Shown: positions 18,846-27,623, counted from the first letter of the stretch. The stretch: DNA of 64,000 nucleotides from Rhodobiaceae bacterium UBA4490 (GCA_002389665.1 DGNO01000002.1:567624-631623), one strand, 5' to 3'. Numbers and translations: made by a program. Notes: generated from the letters alone by a model not told the origin.

Positions 18846-19418
18846 TCAGTGCCGGTCCCAGCGCACCAGCCCTTTATCCATGGTTTCCTGGAAGAAAGCT
18901 TCGACCTGATCGAACTGGGCGGCAAGCGGCGAGCGCACCATCTCCTCATCGTCTTCCTCGAAGACATCCGGTTCTTCGTTGAGCTGTGTGTCGAGCCGCT
19001 CGATCCGCTCATAAATCCGTACCGATTTTTCCATCAGCGCGCGCAGCTCATCCGGCAGATCTTCCGAGCCGCTCATCGGCTTGGAACGCGCAACGGACTG
19101 CCCGCCAAGGCGGTATTTGTCCTGCGCGGCATCTTCCGGCGTCATCTCGCCTTCGAAGACGGCTTTCTGAACGAGCAGCCAAGCGGCCACCTGCATGAGA
19201 CGCGTGGTAACGCGCATGCTTTCGGCTGCATAGGCAAGAGCGGCCATGCGGGGCAGGAGCTTGGCCTGCTCGCGGCCAGGACCGTCGAGATAAGAGGCCG
19301 CCTCTTCTACAAGGCCCATGCCTTCACGGTAGGTACGTTGAAAAAGTTCCGAGCCGCCGAAAAGCTTCGCCGTCGCCGCGGCCCCTGCGCTCTGAGATTC
19401 CCCGCCATGATACGTCAT
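18846..19418 (-). CDS. rcdA: RcdA, regulator of CtrA degradation (DUF1465)
   Basis: 190-residue DUF1465 protein. Conserved segments are YREGMGLVEEAASYLDGPGR, LAYAAESMRVTTRLMQVAAW and LLVQKAVFEGEMT. In Caulobacter, RcdA is an adaptor that helps deliver CtrA and other proteins to ClpXP at the cell pole during the cell cycle. The ATG at 19418 is preferred because GGAG/AAGG precede it and the conserved part begins shortly after; an upstream start at 19475 is less likely. The acidic C terminus (EEPDVFEEDDEE) is typical. It converges on rpmE. Confidence 0.85.
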   Translation of the reverse strand: MTYHGGESQSAGAAATAKLFGGSELFQRTYREGMGLVEEAASYLDGPGREQAKLLPRMAALAYAAESMRVTTRLMQVAAWLLVQKAVFEGEMTPEDAAQDKYRLGGQSVARSKPMSGSEDLPDELRALMEKSVRIYERIERLDTQLNEEPDVFEEDDEEMVRSPLAAQFDQVEAFFQETMDKGLVRWDRH

Positions 19419-19886
19419 CAGCCTTACTCCACTTGGCTTTAGCGGCCGCTGCCGGACTGTTTCATTTTGAAACATCTTGCCGGTACGCGGTTTCGACTCA
19501 TCCCCAGCCGGTTTTTCTGTTCCGACTATAAACGAGGAATCGTCCCGCCGTCATACATCTGAGGACAGTTACATCAACAAACGTGCCAGGGAGAAAATAG
19601 TTAGCAAAGCCCTAATGAAGTTTAGGGTGCGCACCCAAGGTAGGCTCAAAAAAGAGCCGCGGAAGCCGCGGCTCAAGTTCTAACAGGGAGGCGTCAAACA
19701 GAGTGGATAGGAGCCACTCAAATCCATATGACTGGATTACGCAACGCTACAGTACGATTCTAATACCTAATGAATCCCTAACGAAATGCCTAATTCGCAG
19801 TCAATGCGGTTCAATTTGCAACACTGCCTCTAAAAACCGCCGATTTCAGCGCTTTAATCCCCATAGGCCGAAGGGAAAATAATCAT
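19419..19886. other. Intergenic region with palindromes and candidate small RNA
   Basis: 468 bp, more AT-rich than its surroundings, with no credible protein gene. From left to right it holds the rcdA upstream region, a CCCTAA/TTAGGG inverted repeat (19610-19615 and 19622-19627) that runs into the perfect palindrome GGGTGCGCACCC (19625-19636), the minus-strand candidate small RNA (19645-19750), and about 130 bp of leader up to the DUF1192 stop codon. Confidence 0.6.
19645..19750 (-). ncRNA. Candidate small RNA with three stem-loops
   Basis: Read on the minus strand, a TAGAAT (19762-19757) could be a -10 box with a start near 19750. The transcript would then form three hairpins: AATCCA/TGGATT (loop GTCATA), GAGTGG/CCACTC (loop CTCCTAT), and after a linker containing GCCTCCC, the terminator GAGCCGCGG/CCGCGGCTC followed by six T. 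A short RNA with an exposed CCTCC (anti-Shine-Dalgarno-like) motif and a Rho-independent terminator is a common layout for alphaproteobacterial trans-acting small RNAs. It could instead be the 3' UTR of the DUF1192 transcript. The -35 is weak, and no family name is claimed. Confidence 0.5.
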
Positions 19887-20078
19887 CTATTTGCGGAAAA
19901 AAGCTTCCGCAGCGTCACGCGAATTTTGCTTTTTGCCGATTTCGGCACTGATTCGTTCGATCTCGCCTTTCAAAAGCTCGATGCGCTCGGTCAGCTCCTC
20001 GACGCTTTTCATCGAAAGATCCTCGCGGATCAGCGCGTCCAGCGCATCCGACCTCTTGCGCGGCTCCATATCATCCAT
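19887..20078 (-). CDS. DUF1192 small protein
   Basis: 63 residues: an N-terminal DDMEPRKRSD segment, then a predicted coiled coil with SVEELTERIELLKGEIERI and KKQNSRDAAEAFF, the DUF1192 signature. Function is unknown. The ATG at 20078 is preceded by AAGGGAG; a longer frame to 20141 is not needed. It is divergent from the quinone oxidoreductase gene. Confidence 0.8.
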   Translation of the reverse strand: MDDMEPRKRSDALDALIREDLSMKSVEELTERIELLKGEIERISAEIGKKQNSRDAAEAFFRK

Positions 20079-20239
20079 ATTCCGCTCCCTTATCTCACCC
20101 TTGTTGTCTTCACCCTTGAACGGGGCGCCGCTCGCGCTCATGTGGCCTCCACGTGACTAGCCATGCCCCTGATTGCCGCCTAGTCTGCCCCAACCGAGCC
20201 GCCCAGAAAATACGGCCAAAACAAACGAGGAGAGCCTTC

Positions 20240-21247
20240 ATGTCCAAGGTCCCCGAAAAAATGATCCGCATCGCCATTGCCGAGCCGGGCGGGCCCGAGC
20301 AACTCAAACCCGAAGAGATTGCCACCCCCACCCCTGCCGCCGATGAAGTGCTGATCAAGATCGCGGCCGCCGGGCTCAACCGGGGCGACATCGTTCAGCG
20401 CCAGGGCTTTTACCCCCCGCCCCCCGGCGCGCCCGACACGCCGGGCCTTGAGGTTTCGGGCACCGTGGTCGCAACGGGCGAAAATGTCAGCCGCTGGAAA
20501 GAGGGCGATGAGGTCTGCGCGCTGCTGGCCGGCGGGGGCTATGCGGAATATTGCGCGGTGCATGAAGCGCATTGCCTGCCCGTCCCCAAAGGCGTGAGCC
20601 TGACCGAAGCCGCCGCCCTGCCGGAAGTCTATTTCACGGTCTGGACCAATGTTTTCGAGCGCGGGCAGCTCAAAGCCGGGGAAACGCTGCTCATCCATGG
20701 CGGCTCCAGCGGCATTGGCACGGCGGCCATTCAGCTTACCTCGGCGCTTGGCGCCCGCGTTTTCGTTACGGCGGGGACCGATGAAAAATGCCGGGTCTGC
20801 CAGACGCTCGGGGCCGAGCGCGCCATCAATTACAATGAGGAAGATTTCGTCCTCGTCACGAACGCACTGACCGAAGGCAAAGGCGTCGATGTCATTTTCG
20901 ACATGGTGGGCGGCCCTTACGTGCAGCGGAACATTTCCGCCGCCGCCCGGGACGGGCGCATCGTCAATATCGCCTATCAGGCCGGCTCCAAGGTCGAGCT
21001 CAATCTCCTGCCCATCATGCTCAAACGCCTGACCATGACAGGCTCGACCCTGCGCGCCCGCTCGGTGGGCGAAAAAGCGGCACTGACGGATGCGGTAAAG
21101 GCCAATGTCTGGCCGCTGATCGAGGCCGGACGTCTCAAACCCGTCATCCATGCCACCTTCCCCCTTGCCAAGGCGGGAGAGGCTCAGAAACTCATGGAAA
21201 GCTCCACCCATACGGGCAAAATCCTGCTTTTGCCGGAAGAAGCCTAG
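20240..21247 (+). CDS. NAD(P)H-quinone oxidoreductase, zinc-free MDR family (PIG3-like)
   Basis: 335-residue medium-chain dehydrogenase/reductase. The N-terminal catalytic domain has AAGLNRGDIVQRQGFYPPPPGAP, and the cofactor domain has LLIHGGSSGIGTAAIQL. Zinc ligands of alcohol dehydrogenases are missing, as expected for quinone oxidoreductases. The fit is best with the PIG3/TP53I3-type subgroup. The ATG at 20240 follows GAGGAGA; the open frame from 20153 has no site. It is probably a monocistronic detoxifying reductase. Confidence 0.85.
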   Translation: MSKVPEKMIRIAIAEPGGPEQLKPEEIATPTPAADEVLIKIAAAGLNRGDIVQRQGFYPPPPGAPDTPGLEVSGTVVATGENVSRWKEGDEVCALLAGGGYAEYCAVHEAHCLPVPKGVSLTEAAALPEVYFTVWTNVFERGQLKAGETLLIHGGSSGIGTAAIQLTSALGARVFVTAGTDEKCRVCQTLGAERAINYNEEDFVLVTNALTEGKGVDVIFDMVGGPYVQRNISAAARDGRIVNIAYQAGSKVELNLLPIMLKRLTMTGSTLRARSVGEKAALTDAVKANVWPLIEAGRLKPVIHATFPLAKAGEAQKLMESSTHTGKILLLPEEA

Positions 21248-21301
21248 GGAGGAAGCGGCGGAACACACGCTGCCGCAGGAAGTGCTTTCCTTGGAAGGCC
21301 T

Positions 21302-21321
21302 TAGCCCCTATATAGGGGCTA
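21302..21321. promoter_or_regulatory. Perfect 20-bp palindrome upstream of trcR
   Basis: TAGCCCCTATATAGGGGCTA is self-complementary over all 20 bp and lies 64 bp before the trcR start. It has no loop, so a protein-binding operator is more likely than an RNA hairpin. The TATATA centre could also overlap a promoter. Confidence 0.5.
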
Positions 21322-21385
21322 TTCCGCTCATTTTGACGAACAAAGGTTCATTCGGAGACGTCCGGATGGATCATAAGGAGAGACC

Positions 21386-22168
21386 ATGTCACGGCCCCTT
21401 ATGCCCAAGGCAACCGCCGTTTGGCTTGTAGACAACACCGCGCTTACCTTCGACCAGATTGCCGATTTCTGCGGCCTGCATGCGCTGGAAATCAAAGGCA
21501 TCGCGGACGGGGACGTGGCTCAGGGGATTAAAGGCCTCGATCCTGTCGCCGCCGGCCAGCTCACCCGCTCGGAAATCGAGCGCTGCCAGAAAGACAGCGA
21601 CGCCCGGCTGAAACTGTCCGAGAGCCAGCACGACCTGCCGGAAGTCAAACCGCGCAAGGGCCCGCGCTATACGCCGGTCTCCCGCCGTCAGGACCGCCCG
21701 GACGCCATCGCCTGGCTGCTGCGCCACCACCCGGAACTGACGGATGCGCAGGTGACGAAACTCGTCGGCACCACCAAGCCGACGATCCAGTCAATCCGCG
21801 ACCGCAGCCACTGGAACTCGCCCAATATCAAGCCGATCGACCCGGTCACGCTGGGCCTTTGCACGCAGCTCGAACTTGACGCTGCCGTGCAGAAAGCCGC
21901 CCGCCGCGTCGAGCGTGAGCACAAAAAGGCGGTGAAGGAAGGCCGTGCGGTGGAAACGCTGCTGCCTGCCGCCCAGACCACGGCGGAAGAACCGGCCCCT
22001 GCTGCCGAAGAAGAACGCGAGAAGCGCGCGCCGAGCGCGGCGGAAGCCTTCTCCCGCCTCAACAACCCGGTCAAGGAAGAAGAAGAGCCTTCCTATGATG
22101 CCGACAGCGTCTTTTCCAAATTGAAAGACCTGAAAAAAGACGGCGAGGAGGAAGAAGACAAGGAGTGA
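21386..22168 (+). CDS. trcR: Cell-cycle transcriptional regulator TrcR (DUF1013)
   Basis: 260 residues. The N-terminal ~180 residues match the DUF1013 family: MPKATAVWLVDNTALTFDQI, HALEIKGIADGDVAQGIKG, RPDAIAWLLRHHPELTDAQV, KLVGTTKPTIQSIRDRSHWN. These suggest two helix-turn-helix-like segments. The last 80 residues are acidic and low in complexity (EEEEPSYDADSVFSKLKDL, then EEEEDKE). Current annotation names this alphaproteobacterial family TrcR, an RNA-polymerase-associated cell-cycle regulator; I recall the name and cannot verify it here. A strong terminator follows. Confidence 0.8.
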   Translation: MSRPLMPKATAVWLVDNTALTFDQIADFCGLHALEIKGIADGDVAQGIKGLDPVAAGQLTRSEIERCQKDSDARLKLSESQHDLPEVKPRKGPRYTPVSRRQDRPDAIAWLLRHHPELTDAQVTKLVGTTKPTIQSIRDRSHWNSPNIKPIDPVTLGLCTQLELDAAVQKAARRVEREHKKAVKEGRAVETLLPAAQTTAEEPAPAAEEEREKRAPSAAEAFSRLNNPVKEEEEPSYDADSVFSKLKDLKKDGEEEEDKE

Positions 22169-22195
22169 TCCTGGTCTTCTCTCTCGTGAAGAAAC

Positions 22196-22222
22196 AAAGC
22201 CGCCCCGAAGGGCGGCTTTTTT
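22196..22222. terminator. Terminator between trcR and prpE
   Basis: AAAGCCGCCC (22196-22205), loop CGAA, GGGCGGCTTT (22210-22219), then TTT. It terminates trcR, and because of the A-run on the left it may also act for the convergent prpE gene, whose stop abuts it. Confidence 0.88.
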
Positions 22223-24126
22223 CATGTCTTCGGATAGCCTGCTTCCTTCAGCGTGCCGCCGATTTCATCGAGGATCGCCGGGTCGTCGATGGTTGCCGGC
22301 AGGGTCCAACTTTCCCCATCCGCCATCTTGCGCATCGTCCCGCGCAGGATCTTGCCGGAGCGGGTCTTGGGCAGCCGCTCCACCACAAAAGCCTGCTTGA
22401 AGGAGGCAACGGGGCCGATCTTCTCACGCACCAGCGCCACCGCCTCACGAACGATCTCTTCTTCCGGGCGGCTCACGCCTGCGTTCAGCACCAGAAAGCC
22501 TGCCGGGACCTGGCCTTTCATCGCATCGGCAATGCCGATCACTGCGCATTCGGCAACATCGGGATGGGCGGCAAGCACTTCTTCCATGCCGCCGGTGGAA
22601 AGACGGTGGCCTGCAACGTTAATGATATCGTCCGTACGCGCCATAATATAAAGATAGCCGTCCTCATCCTTAAAGCCCGCATCGGCGGTCTTGTAATAAC
22701 CGGGAAAATCTTCGAGATAGGCCGACCGGAAACGCGCCTCATCGTTCCAGAGCGTCGGCAGGCAGCCGGGCGGCAGCGGCAGCTTGACGACAATGGCGCC
22801 GTTCTCCCCCGGCGCGGCGTCCTTGCCGTCCGGACCCAGCACCCGCACGTCATAGCCCGGCATGGCAAGGGCGGGCGAGCCATGCTTGACCGGCAAGAGC
22901 TCGATGCCGGCGGGGTTCGCCGCAATCGCCCAGCCCGTTTCCGTCTGCCACCAATGATCGATGACGGGCACGCCGAGCGCTTTTTCCGCCCAGGAAAGCG
23001 TGTCGGGGTCCGCGCGCTCACCGGCGAGGAAAAGCGTTTTGAGCGAGGAAAGATCGTAGCCGGCCATGAGCTTTGCTTCCGGGTCTTCCTTCTTGATGGC
23101 GCGAAAAGCGGTCGGCGCCGTGAACAGCGCTTTGACCTTATATTCTTCGATGACGCGCCAGAACGCGCCCGCATCGGGCGTGCCCACGGGCTTGCCTTCA
23201 TAAAGAACGCTCGTGCAGCCCTGCAGAAGCGGCCCGTAAACGATATAAGAATGGCCGACGACCCAGCCGACATCCGAGGCCGCCCAGAACACATCCCCCG
23301 GCTGCATGCCATAGACGTTCGCCATGCTCCATTGCAGCGCCACCATATGCCCGCCATTGTCGCGCACCACGCCTTTGGGCTGGCCGGTCGTACCGGACGT
23401 ATAAAGAATGTAGAGCGGGTCTTCGGAAAGAACGGGCACGGGTGCGGCCTCTTCGCCTGCCGCCTCCGCCCGGTCCATTTCCTCTTTCCAGTCATGATCG
23501 CGCCCGGGGATAAGCGATGCCTTCTCCCGCTCGCGCTGGAAAATGATGCAGCCGTCCGGCTTATGGGCGGAAAGCGCAATCGCTTCATCGAGAAGCGGCT
23601 TATAGGAAACCGTGCGCCCCGGCTCGATGCCGCAGGACGCGGAGACCATGAGCTTCGGGCGGGCATCGTCGATGCGTGTAGCAAGTTCCTTCGCTGCAAA
23701 GCCGCCGAAGACGACCGAATGAATGGCCCCGATCCGCGCGCAGGCCAGCATCGCGACAACGGCCTGCGGCACCATCGGCATATAGATGAGGACGCGCTCG
23801 CCTTTCTGCACGCCGTGGCGCTGGAGGACGGCGGCAAAGCGGGCGACCTTTTCCGTCAGCTGCGCATAGGTGAACTGCTTTTTCTTGCCGGTGACGGGGC
23901 TGTCATAGATCAGCGCCACCGCCTCGCTGCGCCCGGCCTCCACATGCCGGTCGAGGCAATTATAGGCGGTGTTGCAGCGCGCGCCTTTGAACCAGGTCGC
24001 GCCTGCGCCCTGCCAGTCGAGCACCTTGTCCCAAGGCGCTTCCCAGTCAATGGTTTTGGCCGCCCCTTCCCAGAAGGCTTCCGGCGCGCGCGCCCAGCTT
24101 TCATAAATGTCAGCGTAATGGGCCAT
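22222..24126 (-). CDS. prpE: Propionyl-CoA synthetase / acetyl-CoA synthetase family ligase
   Basis: 634-residue acyl-adenylate-forming ligase that activates a short carboxylic acid to its CoA thioester. The ATP motif YTSGTTGQPKGVVRDNGGHM is characteristic of PrpE-type enzymes, WWQTETGW and GYYKTADAGFKDEDGYLYIMAR are core motifs, and the acetylation-site lysine motif is PKTRSGKILR near the C terminus. Propionate preference is inferred from the subgroup; acetate or acrylate are possible. It stands alone, convergent with trcR and divergent from the TauE-like gene. Confidence 0.85.
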   Translation of the reverse strand: MAHYADIYESWARAPEAFWEGAAKTIDWEAPWDKVLDWQGAGATWFKGARCNTAYNCLDRHVEAGRSEAVALIYDSPVTGKKKQFTYAQLTEKVARFAAVLQRHGVQKGERVLIYMPMVPQAVVAMLACARIGAIHSVVFGGFAAKELATRIDDARPKLMVSASCGIEPGRTVSYKPLLDEAIALSAHKPDGCIIFQREREKASLIPGRDHDWKEEMDRAEAAGEEAAPVPVLSEDPLYILYTSGTTGQPKGVVRDNGGHMVALQWSMANVYGMQPGDVFWAASDVGWVVGHSYIVYGPLLQGCTSVLYEGKPVGTPDAGAFWRVIEEYKVKALFTAPTAFRAIKKEDPEAKLMAGYDLSSLKTLFLAGERADPDTLSWAEKALGVPVIDHWWQTETGWAIAANPAGIELLPVKHGSPALAMPGYDVRVLGPDGKDAAPGENGAIVVKLPLPPGCLPTLWNDEARFRSAYLEDFPGYYKTADAGFKDEDGYLYIMARTDDIINVAGHRLSTGGMEEVLAAHPDVAECAVIGIADAMKGQVPAGFLVLNAGVSRPEEEIVREAVALVREKIGPVASFKQAFVVERLPKTRSGKILRGTMRKMADGESWTLPATIDDPAILDEIGGTLKEAGYPKT

Positions 24127-24162
24127 GGCCCTCTCCCCGTTTTTTTATCGTCTTTTTATGCT

Positions 24163-24183
24163 AAGGAGGCCGGGCCTCCTTTT
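24163..24183. promoter_or_regulatory. Inverted repeat in the prpE/tauE divergent region
   Basis: AAGGAGGC (24163-24170) and GCCTCCTT (24174-24181) flank a 3-bp CGG centre and are followed by TT. It lies 37 bp upstream of the prpE start and could be an operator or a short terminator-like hairpin. Confidence 0.35.
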
Positions 24184-24239
24184 GAAAGACACTCTTTCAA
24201 GCCCGCCCCGTCCTGGCAAGACCTCAACCGGACCTGCCC

Positions 24240-25001
24240 ATGATTACCGATTTCTGGTTCTACGCCGCAGCCATACCCGCCGTCCTTCTGGTCGGGCTTT
24301 CCAAGGGCGGCTTTGCAGGCGGGCTCGGCATTCTGGGCGTGCCGATGATGGCGCTCACCGTCTCGCCCTTGCAGGCAGCTGGCATTCTGCTGCCCATCCT
24401 CATCGCCATGGATATGATCGGCGTCTGGGCCTATCGCAAGAGTTTCCACAAGCACAATCTCCTGCTGCTCGTGCCGGGCGCGGCCATCGGCATTCTGATC
24501 GGCGCGCTCACCGCCTCGCTGGTCACGGACAGTTTCGTGCGCCTTCTTATCGGCACGATCGCGCTTGCCTTTGCGCTCGATCACTGGATCGGGCGGCGCG
24601 CGGAAGCGGCGCCCAAAGGCACCAATGCACCGAAAGGGGTCTTCTGGGGCGGGGTCGGCGGCTTTACCAGCTTCGTCGCCCATGCAGGCGGGCCGCCTTT
24701 TCAGATTTACATGCTGCCGCAGAAGCTCGACAAAGTCGTTTATGTCGGCACCTCGGTGATGTTTTTTACCCTGGTCAATCTGATCAAGGTGCCGCCTTAT
24801 GCAATGCTCGGGCAGTTTCAAAGTGAGAACTTGATGACGTCGCTGGTGCTTTTGCCGCTCGCGCCCATCGGCATGGGGCTCGGCATCAAGGCGCTGCATG
24901 TCATTCCGGAAAAACCTTTTTACCGGATCGCTTATGCCGCGCTCTTTTGCGTGGGGCTGAAACTTGTCTGGGACGGGCTTGAGCCCTGGCTCGGCGCCTG
25001 A
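24240..25001 (+). CDS. TauE/SafE-family membrane transporter
   Basis: 253-residue integral membrane protein with about eight hydrophobic helices. Both TauE/SafE half-repeats are visible: GLSKGGFAGGLGILGVPMMAL at the start and FVAHAGGPPFQIYMLPQKLDK in the middle. The family is usually annotated as sulfite or organosulfur anion exporters, but true substrates vary. No sulfur-metabolism gene is adjacent. It converges with a small gene of unknown function (7 bp between stops). Confidence 0.82.
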   Translation: MITDFWFYAAAIPAVLLVGLSKGGFAGGLGILGVPMMALTVSPLQAAGILLPILIAMDMIGVWAYRKSFHKHNLLLLVPGAAIGILIGALTASLVTDSFVRLLIGTIALAFALDHWIGRRAEAAPKGTNAPKGVFWGGVGGFTSFVAHAGGPPFQIYMLPQKLDKVVYVGTSVMFFTLVNLIKVPPYAMLGQFQSENLMTSLVLLPLAPIGMGLGIKALHVIPEKPFYRIAYAALFCVGLKLVWDGLEPWLGA

Positions 25002-25008
25002 TTGCCGG

Positions 25009-25284
25009 TCAATCTTCCTTGCCGATACGCGGCGCGCCGCCTTCCGAGACCTTGGACGGGCCGAAGGATTTTTGCAAATGGCGCGTCGATTCCTCGGCCA
25101 GTTGAATGGCCTCGGTCAAAAGCCCCAGAATGCGGATATTGTTTTCCAGCACATGATGGGCTTCGGGCCGGTGATCCTCGGCAATGCGCTCGCAGCGCTT
25201 GATCAGATCGGTGCGCAGCGCCGTCAAAATATCTTCCATCCGGAAGCCTTCCGGATTGCTGTCCGACGCAAGAAAACGGGTCAT
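25009..25284 (-). CDS. Conserved small protein of unknown function
   Basis: 91 residues, soluble, mostly helical, beginning MTRFLASDSNPEGFRMEDIL and containing HHVLENNIRILGLLTEAIQLAEES. AGGAGACATGCC precedes the ATG, a strong start signal. I recall similar unnamed proteins in other alphaproteobacteria but no domain name. It is divergent from the acyl-CoA ligase gene. Confidence 0.7.
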   Translation of the reverse strand: MTRFLASDSNPEGFRMEDILTALRTDLIKRCERIAEDHRPEAHHVLENNIRILGLLTEAIQLAEESTRHLQKSFGPSKVSEGGAPRIGKED

Positions 25285-25435
25285 GGCATGTCTCCTGTGA
25301 CCGCTTACCCCTCCGGTTATTCTCGCGCCGGCGGGTTAAGGATTCGTTCTGGCGCTTGTGGCAGCCAAAAGCCCCGGCTACCTTGGGAAAAATGCCGCCA
25401 AACCAACGGCGGAACGACACATCAAGGGGAGAAAA

Positions 25436-27055
25436 ATGAGCGCCAATCCATATCAGAGCGACCTGGACAAGAACGCAGCCAACCACCAGCCGCTCTCCCC
25501 TTTGAGCTTTTTAAGACGCGCCGCGAAGGTCTATCCGGAAAAACCGGCGGTCATTCACGGCGCGCTAACCCGCAATTACGGCGCTTTTTATAAGCGCTGC
25601 TGCCAGCTTGCCTCGGCGCTGGACGCCAAGGACATCCGCAAGGGCGATACCGTTGCCGTGCTCGCGCCCAATATCCCGGCCATGCTGGAACTGCATTACG
25701 GGGTGCCGATGCTGGGCGCCGTGCTCAACACTGTCAATATCCGCCTCGATGCCGCCGCCATCGCCTTCATCCTGGATCACGGGGAAGCGAAGGTCGTGTT
25801 CGTGGACCGGGAATTTTCAGGCATTGCCCGCGAAGCGCTGGCCCTTGCCAAGGTGAAGCCCCTCGTCATCGACATCGACGATCCGGAATATGAGGGCGAG
25901 GGAGAACGCATCGGCGAGGTAGAATACGAAGACTTCATCGCAAAGGGCGACCCGGCTTTCGATTGGGCGCTGCCTGCCGATGAATGGGATGCGATCACGC
26001 TCAACTATACGTCGGGCACCACCGGCAACCCGAAAGGCGTCGTCTATCACCACCGCGGCGCCTATCTACTGGCCGCCGGCAATATCGTTACCGCCGAGAT
26101 GACGAAAAACTCCGTCTATCTCTGGACGGTGCCGATGTTCCATTGCAATGGCTGGATCTTCACCTGGTCGATGAGCGTCGTCGCAGGCACCCATGTCTGC
26201 CTGCGCAAAGTCACCGCCGCCAATATATATAGCGCGATTGCCGAACATGGCGTGACGCATATGGGCGGCGCGCCCACCGTCATGGGCTTCATCATCAATG
26301 CGGGCGCGGAGGAAAAGAAACCCCTGCCCCACCAGGTCAATTTCTTCGCCGCCGCAGCGCCGCCGCCCGCCGCAACGATCCGCAGCCTTGAAGAAGAAGG
26401 CTTCAACGTCATTCACGTTTACGGGCTCACCGAAACCTATGGGCCCGCCGTCGTCAATGCCTGGCACGATGAATGGGACGCGCTTCCTTCCGCCGAGCGC
26501 GCAGGCGTCAAAGCGCGCCAGGGCGTCAATTATCCCGTGCTCGAAGACCTTGCCGTCATCGATCCGGAAACCATGGAGCCCGTGCCCCGGGACGGGGAAA
26601 GCATGGGCGAGGTGATGTTCCGCGGCAATGTCGTCATGAAGGGCTATTTGAAAAACCCGAAAGCGACGAGCGAGGCTTTTGCCGGCGGCTGGTTCCATTC
26701 CGGCGATCTCGGTGTCTGGCACCCCGATGGTTATATCCAGCTCAAGGACCGCTCGAAGGACATCATCATTTCAGGCGGGGAAAACATTTCCTCCATCGAG
26801 GTGGAAGACACGCTCTATAAACACCCGGATATTCTGGAAGCCGCCGTTGTCGCCGCCCCGCATGAAAAATGGGGCGAAACACCCTGCGCCTTCATCACGC
26901 TGAAAAAGGGGAAAACCCTCAGCGAGGCGGACATCATTGCCTATTGCCGGGAAAACCTCGCGCATTTCAAATGCCCGACCAAGGTGGTCTTTACCGAGCT
27001 TCCCAAAACCTCCACCGGCAAGGTGCAGAAATTCAAACTGCGCGACATGACGTGA
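25436..27055 (+). CDS. Acyl-CoA ligase (AMP-binding, medium/long-chain type)
   Basis: 539 residues. Adenylation motifs are YTSGTTGNPKGVVYHHRG, YGLTETYGP, GWFHSGDLGVWHPDGYIQLKDR and the hinge DIIISGGENISS; the catalytic lysine motif is PKTSTGKVQKFKL. It belongs to the large acyl-CoA synthetase group that includes DmdB-like and medium-chain ligases; the chain length cannot be inferred. The ATG at 25436 is preferred because AGGGGAG precedes it; the frame upstream to 25358 is open by chance. A weak terminator follows. Confidence 0.87.
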   Translation: MSANPYQSDLDKNAANHQPLSPLSFLRRAAKVYPEKPAVIHGALTRNYGAFYKRCCQLASALDAKDIRKGDTVAVLAPNIPAMLELHYGVPMLGAVLNTVNIRLDAAAIAFILDHGEAKVVFVDREFSGIAREALALAKVKPLVIDIDDPEYEGEGERIGEVEYEDFIAKGDPAFDWALPADEWDAITLNYTSGTTGNPKGVVYHHRGAYLLAAGNIVTAEMTKNSVYLWTVPMFHCNGWIFTWSMSVVAGTHVCLRKVTAANIYSAIAEHGVTHMGGAPTVMGFIINAGAEEKKPLPHQVNFFAAAAPPPAATIRSLEEEGFNVIHVYGLTETYGPAVVNAWHDEWDALPSAERAGVKARQGVNYPVLEDLAVIDPETMEPVPRDGESMGEVMFRGNVVMKGYLKNPKATSEAFAGGWFHSGDLGVWHPDGYIQLKDRSKDIIISGGENISSIEVEDTLYKHPDILEAAVVAAPHEKWGETPCAFITLKKGKTLSEADIIAYCRENLAHFKCPTKVVFTELPKTSTGKVQKFKLRDMT

Positions 27056-27065
27056 CCCAAAAACC

Positions 27066-27095
27066 AAACGCCGGAACTCCTGTTCCGGCGTTTCC
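27066..27095 (+). terminator. Terminator-like hairpin after acyl-CoA ligase
   Basis: AAACGCCGGAAC (27066-27077), loop TCCT, GTTCCGGCGTTT (27082-27093). The stem is perfect but the T-run is only three bases, so efficiency is uncertain. Confidence 0.65.
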
Positions 27096-27141
27096 AACTC
27101 ATCTTGTCGGGAAGACCGTGCGCGGCCTCCCGTGAGGGGCC

Positions 27142-27324
27142 TCAGGCCGCTTGAGGAGAGGCCAAGGTCAGTTTTTCGATCTCGTCCTTGAGCCTCAATT
27201 TTCGTCGCTTGAGCTCTGTAATATGGAGGTCATCGCTACCGGGACTAAGGAGTTCACGTTCGATTCGTTTCTCCAATTCCTCATGCCGACGCGTCAGTTC
27301 GGCAACATGCGATTCCAGAGCCAT
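27142..27324 (-). CDS. DUF465 (YdcH-like) small coiled-coil protein
   Basis: 60 residues: MALESHVAELTRRHEELEKR, then HITELKRRKLRLKDEIEKL, the DUF465/YdcH pattern of a two-helix hairpin. AAAAGGAGGG lies immediately upstream of the ATG. Function is unknown. A second DUF465 gene is divergent, 300 bp away. Confidence 0.82.
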   Translation of the reverse strand: MALESHVAELTRRHEELEKRIERELLSPGSDDLHITELKRRKLRLKDEIEKLTLASPQAA

Positions 27325-27623
27325 ACATACCCTCCTTTTCGGTGTTTGGGGTAACCGGAAAAGTGTGACTCTTTTTTTTCGGCTTGTCGAATTTCGCGGA
27401 TTTCTGCGGTAAAAATGCCGCAGCTATGGGGAGCCCCGAACCGCGTAAATGACAGAGTAAAAAATTTGTTTCGCAAGGCGCCGGAATAGCAGGCCAAGCG
27501 CCGCCCACCTTGCAAAGAGACATGGACTTGGCCCGGCGCGCGCGGCACTCTATGAGCCGCTAAAGAGGCAGAACCCGGCGCAAGACAAACGCCCAAATGG
27601 ATCAAAGGGGATGCGGCCCGTTC

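Noticed and set aside
19477-19683. Possible 68-residue basic protein
   Set aside because: TTG start without a ribosome site; it crosses the palindromes and antisense terminator of the candidate small RNA, and has no family resemblance.
22164-24243. Long plus-strand frame over prpE
   Set aside because: Antisense shadow; prpE motifs are complete on the other strand.
25358-25435. Longer N terminus for the acyl-CoA ligase
   Set aside because: The extra residues lack similarity, and AGGGGAG lies directly before the ATG at 25436.
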